Positions 38,710 through 49,749 of a DNA stretch of 64,000 nucleotides are shown in pieces. Numbering within the stretch: the stretch's first letter is position 1; every line of letters begins with the position of its first letter. The translations under genes were made by a program, and so were the position numbers. The notes under the pieces are model-generated. The model was not told the DNA's origin and searched no databases. It saw only the letters and a list, made by a program, of their open reading frames with translations. The stretch covers positions 6,486,001 to 6,550,000 of the forward strand of contig CP110972.1 in the NCBI GenBank assembly GCA_028869255.1. Reading direction: 5' to 3'. Source of the stretch: Pseudomonas poae. GTDB taxonomy: Bacteria; Pseudomonadota; Gammaproteobacteria; Pseudomonadales; Pseudomonadaceae.

Positions 38710-39666
38710 TCAGGCAGGCGCCTTCTTCACCCGCAACGCCTTGGCCTTCGCCTCCACGCCCAGGTACATCACCAGCGCGATCAGCAGCGGCACAATAAAG
38801 TAGATGGCGCGGTAGGCAATCAACCCGGCCAGTAGACTGCCCCGCGACGCTTCATGCTGCAACAGCGCAATGAACACCGCCTCCAGCACGCCGAGCCCGG
38901 CCGGGATATGCGTGAGCACACCGGCAATCGCACTGATCAGCAACACCCCCAGCACCAAGGGATAGTCGAGTTTGGCCGGCAACAACGTGAAGATCACTGC
39001 CGCCATCAGCGACCAGTTCAACGCGCCCAGCATCAACTGCAAACACGCCATGCGCAGCGACGGCAGGTTGATCTCCATGCCGCGAATCGTCCACGCACGC
39101 TTTTTCGAGTACTGGCAGGCCACCAGATAACCCAGGCTGGCCAGCACCAACAACGCGCCGATGCCCTGCAATGCACTGGTGCTGACTTTCCACCCGGGCG
39201 GCATCGTGACCAGGCCGCTGCTGAAAATCGCCCCGGCGATTGCCATATAGCCAAACCAATTGGTGGCCAGGCTCAGGCCGAGGATCTTGGCGATGTTGCC
39301 GGTGCTCACCCCCAGCCGTGAGTACAGCCGGTAGCGCATCGCGATGCCGCCGACCCAGGCGCTGAGGTTGAGGTTGAACGCATAGCTGATGATCCCCACC
39401 GGCAGGATCTGTTTCCAGCCCAGGGGCTGGCGAATGTAGGTGCGGCCGATCAGGTCGAAGCTGGCGTACACCAAAAAGCTGCACAACGTCAGCGCGCTGG
39501 CGATCACCAATGTGCGCACCTTGAAATCGCCCAGGGTCTGCAGCACTTCGCTCCAGTCGATGCGCCGGGCGAGCAGGGTGAACAGCACAATCAGCAGCAA
39601 GAAGAAGGCGATGGTCAGCGGTTTCTTCCAGCGTTTGAACCGCGAACCTTTGGTTTCAGGCGTCAT
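38710..39666 (-). CDS. ybhN: YbhN/UPF0104 family integral membrane protein
   Basis: 318 residues from ATG 39666 (MTPETKGSRFKRWKK), overlapping the clsB end by 11 nt; a start 5 codons upstream is possible. About eight membrane segments, of the lysylphosphatidylglycerol-synthase TM-domain (UPF0104) superfamily, without the C-terminal aminoacyl-transfer domain of MprF. The last gene of the minus-strand set ybhP-clsB-ybhN, the same order as in E. coli, which places it in envelope lipid metabolism. Function remains unproven. Confidence 0.85.
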   Translation of the reverse strand: MTPETKGSRFKRWKKPLTIAFFLLLIVLFTLLARRIDWSEVLQTLGDFKVRTLVIASALTLCSFLVYASFDLIGRTYIRQPLGWKQILPVGIISYAFNLNLSAWVGGIAMRYRLYSRLGVSTGNIAKILGLSLATNWFGYMAIAGAIFSSGLVTMPPGWKVSTSALQGIGALLVLASLGYLVACQYSKKRAWTIRGMEINLPSLRMACLQLMLGALNWSLMAAVIFTLLPAKLDYPLVLGVLLISAIAGVLTHIPAGLGVLEAVFIALLQHEASRGSLLAGLIAYRAIYFIVPLLIALVMYLGVEAKAKALRVKKAPA

Positions 39667-40918
39667 GGGGGTTGGCCTCAAAGGGCTTCAATCGCGGTTT
39701 GTGCGCCGGCAACCAGCCTGTCAGCGCGGGGAAGTGGCGCATCACATGGAACACCAGGAAACCGACGGTCAGTCGCCATAACCACAGGCGCGGCTTGCGG
39801 TTTTCCGGCATGGTCTGGCAATGGTTTCTGGCCAGCGCTTCCAGGCGTTCATACAGTTGTTGATTGAATGCCCGGTCGCGAATCAGCACGTTGGCCTCCA
39901 GGTTCAGCGACAGGCTCAACGGGTCCAGGTTGCTGGAACCCACGGTGCTCCATTCGTCATCCACCAGCGCGACCTTGCCGTGCAGCGGGCGCTGGCAATA
40001 CTCATGAATCACCACGCCGTCCTTGAGCAGGTAGTCGTAGAGCATGCGTGCGGCCAACTTGGCCAGCAGCACGTCGGGCTGGCCCTGCATGATCAACTGC
40101 ACCTGTACGCCTCGGCGCGCCGCATTGCGAATTTCGCGCAGCAGGCGGTAGCCGGGGAAGAAGTAGGCGTTGGCGATCACTGCGCGTTTTTGCGCCTTGC
40201 TCAGCGCGTGGATATACGCCTCTTCGATGTCGTCACGGTGCTGTAAGTTATCGCGGTAAATCAGGCGCACCAAGCCATCGCCATGCTCGGTGGGCCAGGG
40301 CGAAGGCCGTTGCTGGCGTCGCCGCCAGCCGCGTCGCGTGCGTACCTGGCGACCACTTTGCGCCAGAGCGAAATGATGCAGGTCCGCCACCGCCGGGCCA
40401 ATCACTTGCACGGCATAATCCTGCTTGGCCTGCGGGCCATAATCGCCCAAATGATCGGCAGAGAAATTGATCCCGCCAATAAACCCGACCTCTGCGTCCA
40501 CCACCACAATCTTGCGGTGCAAGCGGCGAAACCAGTTGGTGCGAATGCCCAGCGTCTTGGACGCCGGGTCAAACATCTGCACCGCCACGCCAGCCTCGGC
40601 CAGCTCCCCGAGAAACGCCGGGCTCAGCTCGCCGCAACCAAAGCCGTCGAGGCTCACCACCACCTTCACGCCGCGTTGTGCGGCCTCGATCAGAATGCCT
40701 TGCAGCTCATGCCCGACCTTGTCCTCGAAGAGAATGAAGGTCTCCAGCAGGATCTCCCGTCGCGCCTGGCGCAATGCCTCGAACACCTTTGGGAAGTACG
40801 CCTCGCCGTTCTCCAGCAACTCGATTTGGTTGCCGCTCTGCCAGCCGTAGTCCAGGTCACGCGCCTTGGCTTCGTCGGGCGGTTGATCGGTGGAAATATG
40901 CTCCACGGCGACGTTCAT
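39656..40918 (-). CDS. clsB: Cardiolipin synthase B
   Basis: Phospholipase D-superfamily enzyme that makes cardiolipin by condensing phosphatidylglycerol molecules at the inner membrane. The 420-residue protein has both HKD motifs: HRKIVVVDAEVGFIGG (about residues 133-148) and HGKVALVDDEWSTVGSSN (about 311-328). Like E. coli ClsB (YbhO) it lacks the two N-terminal membrane helices of ClsA. Start ATG 40918 overlaps the ybhP stop by 4 nt. Confidence 0.92.
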   Translation of the reverse strand: MNVAVEHISTDQPPDEAKARDLDYGWQSGNQIELLENGEAYFPKVFEALRQARREILLETFILFEDKVGHELQGILIEAAQRGVKVVVSLDGFGCGELSPAFLGELAEAGVAVQMFDPASKTLGIRTNWFRRLHRKIVVVDAEVGFIGGINFSADHLGDYGPQAKQDYAVQVIGPAVADLHHFALAQSGRQVRTRRGWRRRQQRPSPWPTEHGDGLVRLIYRDNLQHRDDIEEAYIHALSKAQKRAVIANAYFFPGYRLLREIRNAARRGVQVQLIMQGQPDVLLAKLAARMLYDYLLKDGVVIHEYCQRPLHGKVALVDDEWSTVGSSNLDPLSLSLNLEANVLIRDRAFNQQLYERLEALARNHCQTMPENRKPRLWLWRLTVGFLVFHVMRHFPALTGWLPAHKPRLKPFEANPHDA

Positions 40919-41694
40919 AGCTCGATCTCCACCGACAGCGGTACGTGGTCCGATAGATGCGACCAGGGGCGGGTGGTGAGCACCCGGGGGTTATGCACCT
41001 TCAAATTGCGCACATAAATCCGGTCCAGCGGCAGCAACGGCAGGCGCGCCGGGAAGGTGCGCGCAGGTTTGCCCAGGGTTTGCACGAATACTTCCTGCAG
41101 GCCGCTCTGGCTCAGGTCGGCCTTCTGGCGCCAATCGTTGAAATCGCCGGCCACCACCAGTGGTGCGTCGGCCGGGATCTCCTGGATGCGCTGTTCCAGC
41201 AAGCGCAATTGTTGTTGGCGATGCACCTCGCGCAGGCCCAGGTGGATGCAGATGGCATGCACCTCTTGCCCGGTGCCCGGCAGGCGCAGCACGCAATGCA
41301 ACAGGCCACGGTTTTCATGGCCGCTTTGGGAGATATCGAGGTTGTCATAGCGCACGATCTGGAATTTCGAGAGCAGCGCATTGCCATGGTCGCCATGCGG
41401 GTACACCGCGTTGCGCCCGTAGGCAAACTGCGGCCAGATACTGTCGGCGAGGAATTCATACTGCGGCATGTTCGGCCAGTCGCTGTAGCGCTGCGGGTGG
41501 CGTTCGTGGGTGCCGTGGATTTCCTGCAGGAACACCATGTCGGCGCCCACACTGCGCACTGCTTCACGCAGTTCGGGCAGGATGAAACGTCGATTCAGGG
41601 CCGTGAAGCCCTTGTGGATATTGACCGTCAGCACCGTGAAGCGAGTGATGGCATCGCTGGGGGTGATGGGCACCCAGTCGGGGATCGCAGCCAT
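40915..41694 (-). CDS. ybhP: Endonuclease/exonuclease/phosphatase family protein (YbhP-like)
   Basis: 259-residue member of the metal-dependent EEP superfamily. Landmarks in order: TVNIHKGF (residues about 23-30), the metal-binding Glu in FLQEIHG, VVAGDFNDW, and the C-terminal SDHVPLSVEI with the catalytic His. No signal peptide. Start ATG follows CAGGAGCAATC. First gene of the ybhP-clsB-ybhN operon. The substrate may be a lipid headgroup or DNA; context favours envelope lipids. Confidence 0.88.
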   Translation of the reverse strand: MAAIPDWVPITPSDAITRFTVLTVNIHKGFTALNRRFILPELREAVRSVGADMVFLQEIHGTHERHPQRYSDWPNMPQYEFLADSIWPQFAYGRNAVYPHGDHGNALLSKFQIVRYDNLDISQSGHENRGLLHCVLRLPGTGQEVHAICIHLGLREVHRQQQLRLLEQRIQEIPADAPLVVAGDFNDWRQKADLSQSGLQEVFVQTLGKPARTFPARLPLLPLDRIYVRNLKVHNPRVLTTRPWSHLSDHVPLSVEIEL

Positions 41695-41705
41695 GATTGC
41701 TCCTG

Positions 41706-41729
41706 TAAAAGAGTGGGGGCCTGGCCCCC
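41706..41729 (-). terminator. Terminator-like hairpin upstream of ybhP
   Basis: GGGGGC (41715-41720) and GCCCCC (41724-41729) form a tight stem, followed on the minus strand by ACTCTTTT. It would end transcription of the upstream minus-strand MFS gene before ybhP. Confidence 0.5.
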
Positions 41730-41794
41730 GTTTATGGGTGACTGCAATTTTTGGCAGAAAGTTTCCACCTTCCTACAGACGGCGTAGATCCAAA

Positions 41795-41882
41795 TGTGGG
41801 AGGGGCTTGCCCCCGATGGCGGCGTGTCAGTTAAGGGATGCTCCGCTGACTCACCGCTATCGGGGGCAAGCCCCCTCCCACA
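41795..41882. repeat. REPIN (TGTGGGAGGGGCTTGC type)
   Basis: TGTGGGAGGGGCTTGCCCCC (from 41795) followed by GATGGC is repeated in inverse at 41857-41882, around 36 nt of unrelated sequence. Non-coding gap between the MFS gene and ybhP. Confidence 0.9.
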
Positions 41883-41904
41883 ATTGAACTGTGGTGTACC
41901 TGAG

Positions 41905-43107
41905 TCAGTGACCTGCCACTACCCGGCCCGACGACTCGGCATACACCGGCCCCAAGCGATCCAATCGCCCGCTCCACGCGGTCAGTGCCAGTGCCACCAA
42001 TACCACCAGCCCGCCAATCCATGCCGTATGGATCAACCCCATATGGGCCACGATCAAACCACCGGCCCACGCACCACCGGCGATCCCCAGGTTAAATGCC
42101 GCGATGTTCAGCCCCGAGGCCACATCCACCGCATTCGGCGTGTGATGCTCGGCCTGGCGCACCACATACACCTGCAGGCCCGGCACGTTACCGAAGGCGA
42201 CCGCGCCCCACACCAGCACGGTGGCCAGGGCCAACCATGGGTTGCCGGCGGTGAACGTCAGCACAAACAGCACCGCCGCCAGCAGGGCAAAGATGATTTT
42301 CAACGCACTGATCGGGCCGCGTTTATCTGCCAGTTTGCCGCCCCAGATATTCCCGGCGGCCACCGAGATGCCATACACCAGCAACACCAGGCTCACGGTG
42401 CCGGCGCTGAAGCCTGCGATGTCCTGAAGGATCGGCGCCAGGAAGGTAAACGCGATAAACGAACCGCCGTAACCGATGGCCGTCATGGCATACACCAGCA
42501 GCAAACGGGGTTGCTTGAGCACTTGCAGTTGTTGCAGCAACGAGGCGGGTTTGCTGTGGGCAATGTTTTTGGGCACGTAGATCAGGCTGCCGATAAACGC
42601 GACCACCCCCAGCGCCGAGACGGCGAGAAAGGTTTCACGCCAGCCGAAATGCTGGCCGATAAACGTACCCAGCGGCACCCCGGTGACCAGTGCGACCGTC
42701 AGGCCGGTAAACATGATGGCAATCGCGCTCGCGGCTTTTTCCTTCGGCACCAGGCTGGTGGCGATGGTCGAGCCAATCGAGAAAAACACCCCGTGGGCCA
42801 GCCCGGTGACGATCCGCGCCAGCACCAGCGACTCGTAGCTCGGCGCTTTCCAGGCCAGCAGGTTGCCGAGGGTGAACAGCACCATCAGCGACAGCAGCAG
42901 GAATTTGCGCGGCACCTTGCCGGTGAGGGCGGTGAGTACCGGCGCGCCAATGGCCACGCCCAGGGCGTAGAGGCTGACCAGCAGGCCGGCGGACGGCAGA
43001 TCAACGCCAAGGTCGGCGCCGATGGTGGGTAACAGGCCAACGATGACGAACTCGGTCGTCCCGATGGCGAAAGCGCTGAGGGTCAGCGCGAGCAAGGCAA
43101 TGGGCAT
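41905..43107 (-). CDS. MFS transporter, AraJ/YdhP (DHA1 drug efflux) type
   Basis: 400-residue inner-membrane protein with twelve predicted membrane segments. I choose ATG 43107 (MPIALLALTLSAFAIGTTEF) because GGAG sits 8 nt upstream and the family starts here; a start 8 codons earlier is possible. The N-terminal motif GTTEFVIVGLLP is characteristic of the AraJ/NepI/SotB group that exports arabinose, nucleosides or drugs. TM5 contains the exporter motif C region (VTGVPLGTFIG). Substrate unknown. Divergent from the MscS gene. Confidence 0.88.
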   Translation of the reverse strand: MPIALLALTLSAFAIGTTEFVIVGLLPTIGADLGVDLPSAGLLVSLYALGVAIGAPVLTALTGKVPRKFLLLSLMVLFTLGNLLAWKAPSYESLVLARIVTGLAHGVFFSIGSTIATSLVPKEKAASAIAIMFTGLTVALVTGVPLGTFIGQHFGWRETFLAVSALGVVAFIGSLIYVPKNIAHSKPASLLQQLQVLKQPRLLLVYAMTAIGYGGSFIAFTFLAPILQDIAGFSAGTVSLVLLVYGISVAAGNIWGGKLADKRGPISALKIIFALLAAVLFVLTFTAGNPWLALATVLVWGAVAFGNVPGLQVYVVRQAEHHTPNAVDVASGLNIAAFNLGIAGGAWAGGLIVAHMGLIHTAWIGGLVVLVALALTAWSGRLDRLGPVYAESSGRVVAGH

Positions 43108-43281
43108 GGCTGCAACTCCGGTGGGTTTCAATAGCGCGCAGTGTCTGGGTTTGGCGTGTGCGGAATAAGACGGGGATCGGCATTTGATATTTGCTTGCCA
43201 GGCAAAGATGCCGAAACCGGGGAACGATCGAGGCGCAAACCCGTCAGTTCCTTACAGACCCTTCTGAAGGAGCCCGGAGTT

Positions 43282-45387
43282 TTGCCGAATTTAAAAACTG
43301 CATTACTGCTCGGCGCGCTGCTGTTGTGTGGCAGCGGCGCACTGCACGCCGCGGCCACCGCGCCTGAACCCGAAGCGCCGGCCAAGCCGGAGTTGCTGGT
43401 GGAAGGCGGCCTGCTCGGTGCCATCAGCTCCAGCATCGATGATGTGCAACAGAAGCTGGATCTCAACCAGAACCTGATTGACGAATGGCGCTTGCGCGCC
43501 GACCGGGCGGCGGATGAAGTCGGGCGCCTGGTCGACCAGACGGCCCAGCGTTCGCCGTGGAGCATTGCCGGGGATTTCCTGTTGCTGTCGGGGGTGTGGA
43601 TCGGCGCGTTCACCCTGCTGACATTACTCGGGCGCTTTATTGTGCAGCGCTTGAGCCGGCGCGCATTTATCGCGCCGCGCAGGCGTTTGCAGGCGGTGCT
43701 CGGGTACGTGGTGCCCTATACGATCCCCGCGTTGATCTGCCTGCCGCTGGCCTTGTACGTCAGCCACTTTTTACCCACCTCCATCGGCCGTGCGCTGGCG
43801 CTGTGTTTTGCCTACGCGACCAGCAGCGGCATCTTTTCCACGTCGATGCTGCTGTGCGTGATTGTGATGTTCAACGTCGGACACAAACGCCCGGCCGTGC
43901 AGATTATTCGCGATTACTGCCCCAAGCCGCTGTTCCTGATCGGCTTCCTCGCGGCCCTCAGCGACGCGCTGACCAGCCCGCAGATCGCCCGTCAGCTTGG
44001 CGGCAATATCACCAGCAGTATCGCGGTGTTTACCGGCCTGTTTGCCGCGGTGATTTTCGGTGTGCTGGTGGTGCGTCTGCGTCGTCCGGTGGCGCATCTG
44101 ATCCGTAATCGGCCGCTGGCCCAGCGCCTTAAACACCCGGCGTTGCAGCAATCGCTGCGGGTGTTTTCCGGGTTGTGGTACTGGCCGATTCTGTTGATGG
44201 TGCTGGTCTCGGCGATCAACTTGATCGGCGCCGGCGACGATAATCAGAAGGCCCTGCGTTGCGCGCTGTTCACCACCATTCTGCTGATCGGCACGGTGTT
44301 TCTCAGCACCGTGTTGCAGCACCTGTTCAAGTCCCGCAGCCAGGTGGCGGTCCAGCGCAGCAGCGCGTACAAAGAACGTTTCCTCAGCCTGTTGCACGCG
44401 ATATTGCGCATCGTCATGGCCATCGCCTTTATCGAGATACTCGGGCGAATCTGGGGCGTGTCGCTGTTCGAATTTGCCCAGCGCAACTCGGTCGGCCGGG
44501 CGATCAGCGATTCCCTCAGCAGCATCGGCCTGATCCTGCTGATGACCTGGTTGTTCTGGGTGGTGCTCGACACCGCGATCCAGGAAGCGCTGAAACCGCC
44601 GGTGAATAAACGCTCCAGCCGCCAGCCGAGCACGCGGGTCAAAACCATCCTGCCGTTGTTGCGCAATGCGGTGAAAATCATTCTGGTGGTGATCTGTGCG
44701 ATCACCACCATGGCCAACCTGGGGATCAACGTCGCGCCTTTGCTGGCGGGTGCCGGGGTGGTCGGCCTGGCGATTGGTTTCGGTTCCCAGCAATTGGTCC
44801 AGGACGTGATCACCGGCCTGTTCATCATCATCGAAGACACGCTGTCGATTGGCGATTGGGTGGTGCTCGACTCCGGCCACGCCGGCACCGTCGAGGGCCT
44901 GACCATCCGCACCTTGCGCCTGCGCGACGGCAAGGGGTTTGTGCACTCGGTGCCGTTCGGGCAGATCAAGGCGGTCACCAACCAGTCGCGGCAATTTGCC
45001 TATGCGTTTTTCTCGGTGCAATTCACCTACGACACCGATGTGGACAAGGCCGTGGAGTTGATCCGCGAGGCCGGGCAGGCGATCCGCGACGATGTATTCC
45101 TCAAGTACAACCTGCAAGGGCCACTGGAGGTGTTCGGCGTCGACAAGATGGACCTCAACGGCGTGGTGCTGACCGCGCAGTTCCGCACCGTGTCGGGTGG
45201 GCAATATGCGGTCAGCCGGGCGTTTAACCAGCGCTTGAAAAAGCTTGTGGATCACTGTGATGAGGTGCACTTCGCGCAGACTTATCCACAGCAGGTGTTG
45301 TTGCCCAAGCGTACGCCGCAGGTGGATGAGGCGGGGGAAGAGGTGCCGGCGTCGGTGGTGTTGACGGAGCAGCCGCGTACCCAATGA
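43282..45387 (+). CDS. Large mechanosensitive channel, MscS family (YbiO-like)
   Basis: Releases osmolytes on hypo-osmotic shock. I favour TTG 43282 as start (about 701 residues), with AAGGAG 9 nt upstream and a signal peptide immediately after (ALLLGALLLCGSGALHAAA); the frame is open upstream to 43141. A periplasmic segment with a short coiled coil is followed by about eight extra membrane helices. The pore helix LLAGAGVVGLAIGFGSQQLV (MscS TM3) and cytosolic beta and alpha-beta domains complete it. Length and layout resemble E. coli YbiO. Confidence 0.87.
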   Translation: MPNLKTALLLGALLLCGSGALHAAATAPEPEAPAKPELLVEGGLLGAISSSIDDVQQKLDLNQNLIDEWRLRADRAADEVGRLVDQTAQRSPWSIAGDFLLLSGVWIGAFTLLTLLGRFIVQRLSRRAFIAPRRRLQAVLGYVVPYTIPALICLPLALYVSHFLPTSIGRALALCFAYATSSGIFSTSMLLCVIVMFNVGHKRPAVQIIRDYCPKPLFLIGFLAALSDALTSPQIARQLGGNITSSIAVFTGLFAAVIFGVLVVRLRRPVAHLIRNRPLAQRLKHPALQQSLRVFSGLWYWPILLMVLVSAINLIGAGDDNQKALRCALFTTILLIGTVFLSTVLQHLFKSRSQVAVQRSSAYKERFLSLLHAILRIVMAIAFIEILGRIWGVSLFEFAQRNSVGRAISDSLSSIGLILLMTWLFWVVLDTAIQEALKPPVNKRSSRQPSTRVKTILPLLRNAVKIILVVICAITTMANLGINVAPLLAGAGVVGLAIGFGSQQLVQDVITGLFIIIEDTLSIGDWVVLDSGHAGTVEGLTIRTLRLRDGKGFVHSVPFGQIKAVTNQSRQFAYAFFSVQFTYDTDVDKAVELIREAGQAIRDDVFLKYNLQGPLEVFGVDKMDLNGVVLTAQFRTVSGGQYAVSRAFNQRLKKLVDHCDEVHFAQTYPQQVLLPKRTPQVDEAGEEVPASVVLTEQPRTQ

Positions 45388-45400
45388 TTCCAGGGTGACT

Positions 45401-45484
45401 GGGCCTACGCCTTCGCGAGCAAGCCCGCTCCCACATTTGCAATGCATTTCAAGTGTGGGAGCGGGCTTGCTCGCGAAGAGGCCC
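45401..45484. repeat. REPIN (TTCGCGAGCAAGCCCGCTCC type)
   Basis: TTCGCGAGCAAGCCCGCTCC and four more bases (45412-45435) are exactly inverted at 45454-45477. An outer GGGCCT/AGGCCC pair extends to 45401 and 45484. It fills the gap between the convergent MscS and lhr genes and could also end their transcripts. Confidence 0.92.
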
Positions 45485-45500
45485 TCAAAGTCACTCCACT

Positions 45501-48500
45501 TCAATGCCGGATCAACTTCTCCTGCACCGCCTGCTGATCCACCTCCAGCAACACCTGCTGCTTGCCGGCCACCCTCACCGCTGCCGGCAATCCATCGCGG
45601 TAAACAATCCGATTACCACTCACGGCCGGCACCTTGCTGCCCGGTAACAACGTGCCTACTCAGGTTCAGCGGATCCGCCCCACACACCGCAATCAAACTC
45701 CCGTCATGCGGCCTGCGTCGCACTTCGCGCAACAACGGGATCGCTTCCGGCAAGGCGAACTGTTCACCGGCCAACCCGCTGACAAATCGCCCGCCGCGAA
45801 TCTCACCCCGCGCTTCCAGGCGATGGAACGTACGCAGCAGCTCGCGCCAGTTCGGCAACCAATCCGCCTCTCGCTCCAGCAAGCGCCAGAACACCACGCC
45901 GTAGCGGCGCAGCAGGGTCATCGCCACATGCTCCAGGGTTTCTGCCGAATGCGGGCCTGCGGCGGTTGGCGAGCGGCGCACCAGGGCCCAGCGCCCGGCA
46001 TCGTCCATACCGCCGACAAACGCTCCACGCCCGCGCCGGCTGCTGCGCGCCTGGCGTTTGCTGACGGGCGTGGTCAGGGCGCGCAGGCCGGCAAAGCTGT
46101 CGGCATTCACCAGGCCTGCGCCCACCAATTCCTGCAAGGCGGTTTCCAGTTCGCTGCGCAGCAGATGGGCTTCGTGCACCAGCTCGTCAAAAAACAGCGC
46201 GCCGTTCTCGCGCAGGGCCAGGTGGACTTTTTGCGCCTTGGGCGACAGCGTGGCGCTGTCGGTGAGTTCGGTCAGCCCGCTCCACAATGACACCTGGCTG
46301 CGTGGCAGCAACACCACCGGCGTACTGCGCAATGCCATCGCGCTGGCCTTGTTGCTCAAACGCGTCCACACCAGTTTGCCGCTGCGGCACAACTCGTCGA
46401 GCCAGGTGGATGAGTAATCCTTGAGCCGCGCACTGAGCATGTCACTGTCCCAGGCGGACGTGGCGGCGGCATAGCCTTCGAACTGCGCGACAATTTGCGC
46501 CAGCATCGCGCTGCCCTGGCCACGGGTGCCGTCGGACAGGTGCTGCCAGTCGAACAGAAAACGCATGAAATCCTGCAACGCCACCGGCTCGATCTCGCGC
46601 CGCAGACGCTTGACCGTGTAGCGATGGATGCGCGCCAGCAGGTGGCGTTCGCACCATTGTTCTTCAGTGACGCCGGGGCTGAAATGGCCGCGCAGCACGT
46701 AGCCTTCCTGCTCCAGACGCGCCAGTGCCTGGCTGATATCGGCGACCGGCAGCGCCAGGGGCGCGGCGATCTCGATCAGGCTCAACGGGCCGAAGCCACC
46801 CAGACGCGCACGCAACACCTCCACCAGCGCTTCATCAACGGTCCACGGCTCATCGAAACCCGGCAATAGCGGCAAGTTATGGGGATAGATCGCCTGCAAA
46901 CAACTCAAGCGCTCCACCGCCACCCACAGGCCGTTACTCAGTTGATAGGCGCGCCCAGCTTTGGCCAAGGCGTGCAGCCACTTGGCCCATTGTGGCGTGG
47001 CTTCGCTGCCTGCGATGCAGGCCAGGCTCATCAGCGCCTCGTGCATTTCGTCCAGGCCATTTGGTGCCGGCCAGGCTTCTTCGCGTACCCCGGCGATGGC
47101 CTCGGCATCCAGCGCACCGAGGTCGTCGGTGCTGTGCGGGTCGCTCCAGCGCCGGTTGAGCACGGCCTGGGTGCGGCGCTCCTCGAGGGGGGCATCGTCA
47201 AGAAAGGTGTAGGGGCGCGCGCTGAGAATTTCTGCAGCCATGGGCGAGGGCGCGGGCAGGTCGCGGCTGATCAGGCGCACGTCGCCCGCTTCCATGCGCC
47301 GCAGCAGGGCCAGCCAGCCGGTGCTGTCCATGGCTTCGTGCAGACAGTCGTCGAGGGTTTGTTCCACCAGCGGGTGCTCGGGCACTTCGCGCTCGCCGGC
47401 GAGGTTTTCCAGGCAGGCGATCTGGTCGGGGAACACGCTGGCGATCAGGTCTTCGCTCTTCATGCGCTGGATCTGCGGCGCCACCTTGCGCCCGCCGGTA
47501 TAGCGCGGCAACGCCAGGGCCACTCCGGCATTCCAGCGCCAGCGCACGCCGAACAGCGGCGCATCCAGCACCGCCTGGATCAGGATGTGTTCAGCGCTGT
47601 GGCTGTTGAGATAGCGCCACACCTCATCCAGCTCGAAACTGTGGCTGGTGGACAGCGACAGCACGATCGCATTCTCACTCGCCGCCGCCTGCAATTCGAA
47701 ATTGAAGGTGCGACAAAAACGCTTGCGCAGGGCCAGGCCCCAGGCGCGGTTGATGCGGCTGCCGAACGGGGTGTGGATAATCAGTTGGGTGCCGCCGGAC
47801 GCGTCGAAAAAGCGCTCCATGATCAACGTGTCCTGAGACGGCAAGGCGCTCAGGGCCAGGCGCGCACGGGCCAGGTAGTCGAGGATCTGTTCGGCGATGG
47901 CGTGGTTCAGGCCCAGGGTCGCGGTGAGCCAGTCGAGGGCCGGTTGCACCTCACCGGGGCTGGCGCTGAGCAGGGCATCCAGGTGCCCCTGGAACCGCGC
48001 CACGGCAGCTGACAATTCATTGCTGCGCCCCGGCGCTTCGCCCAGCCAGAAAGGAATGGTCGGCGGCTGGCCGTGGGCGTCCTCGACCCGCACTTTGCCG
48101 GCCTCGACCCGCAGGATTCGATAGGACGTATTGCCGAGCTGGAAGATATCCCCGGCGATGCTTTCCACCGCAAAGTCTTCGTTGACGCTGCCGATATTCA
48201 GGGCTTGGGGCTCCAGCAACACACTGTAGTCGGCGTTATCGGGGATGGTGCCGCCGCTGGTCACCGCCGTCAGCCTCGCGCCACGGCGGCCGCGCAGGGT
48301 GTGGGTCACGGCGTCGCGGTGCAGGTAGGCGCTGCGGATGCCCTGACGCCCGTTGTAGCCGTCGGCGAGCATTTGCAGAAGTGCCTGGTAGTGGCGTTGA
48401 TCCAGGTCGGCATAGGGCGCGGCGCGGTGGATGAGCTTCAGCAGCGCCGGTTCCGACCATTCCTGGGCGCTGACTTCGGCGATGATTTGCTGGGCCAATA

Positions 48501-49749
48501 CATCCAGCGGCGCGACCGGTATGTGCAAGGTGTCCAGCTCACCCCGGCGCACGCAGTCGAGCAGGGCGGCGCATTCGATCAGGTCATCGCGGGTGGTGGC
48601 AAACAGGCGCCCCTTGGGTGTGCCGCCGACCTGGTGCCCGGAGCGGCCGACCCTCTGCAGGAAGCCATTGATCGATCCGGGCGAGCCGATCTGGCACACC
48701 AGGTCGACATCGCCGATATCAATCCCCAGCTCTAGCGACGCCGTGGCTATCAGCACTTGCAGCTCGCCGGCCTTGAGCCGTTGCTCGGCGTCCAGGCGCA
48801 GCTCCTTGGCCAGGCTGCCGTGGTGGGCCGCTACGGCGGTCTTGCCCAGGCGTTCGCTCAAATGCCGCGCCAGGCGCTCGGCCATGCGGCGGGTGTTGAC
48901 GAAAACCAGCGTGGTGCGGTGTTCGCGGGCCAGCTCGGCGAGGCGGTCGTAGACCAGCGCCCACACGTCGTTGGCCATCACTGCCGAAAGCGGCACCGGC
49001 GGCACCTCGATATCCAGGTCGCGGGGGCGGGCGTGGCCGATGTCGACAATGGCGCAGGCTCGGCCAGTCCCCACTAAAAAGCGCGACACCGCCTCAATCG
49101 GCTTTTGCGTGGCTGACAGACCGATGCGGGTCAGCGGCTCGGTGCACAAGCCTTGCAAGCGTTCCAGGCTCAAGGCCAGGTGGCTGCCGCGTTTACCGGC
49201 GGCGATGGCGTGGATTTCGTCGACGATCACCGTGCGCGTGCTGGCCAGCATTTGCCGGCCGGAATCCGAGCCCAGCAGCACGTAGAGCGATTCCGGAGTG
49301 GTCACCAATATATGCGGCGGGCGCTTGCGCATCTGGGCGCGGTCTTTTTGCGGGGTGTCGCCGGTGCGCACGGCGGTGCGGATCACCAGCGGCGGCAAGC
49401 CCAGCGCCTGCAACTGCTCGGTGATGCCCGTCAGCGGGTTTTGCAGGTTGATCTGGATATCGTTGGACAGCGCCTTGAGCGGCGACACATACACCACCAG
49501 CGTCTCATCCGGCAGTTGCCCGCCGTTGGCCAGGCCCTGGTGGACCAGATCATCGAGCACCGCGAGGAACGCCGTCAGCGTCTTGCCGGAGCCGGTGGGC
49601 GCGGCGATCAGCGTCGAACAGCGCTGGCGGATCAGCGGCCACGCCTGAGCCTGGGCGCCGGTCACCGCGGGGAAGGTGCTGCGGAACCAGGCGCTGACGG
49701 CGGGGTGAAAACCGTCCAATACCGTGTCGGTTGATTCGGGAAGGTTCAT
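45501..49749 (-). CDS. lhr: Lhr-type ATP-dependent DNA/RNA helicase (C-terminal frameshift)
   Basis: Large superfamily 2 helicase, 3'-5' on ssDNA and DNA:RNA hybrids, linked to repair. The start is ATG 49749. Walker A APTGSGKT (near residue 54), the DEIHA box (II), SATQKPI (III) and the QRVGRSGH motif (VI) are followed by the winged-helix and Lhr-specific C-terminal domains. The frame as written stops at 45613. One extra base at 45660 (minus-strand CCTGG reads CCTGAG) shifts it; removing it restores NLVGTLLPGSKVP and runs to TGA at 45501-45503, for 1415 residues. Probably a sequence error, though the gene is non-essential. Confidence 0.9.

Noticed and set aside
43771..45504. Long antisense frame (577 codons) over the MscS gene
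   Set aside because: Its translation is His/Gln/Arg-rich low-complexity typical of high-GC antisense frames; the MscS pore motif on the + strand is decisive.
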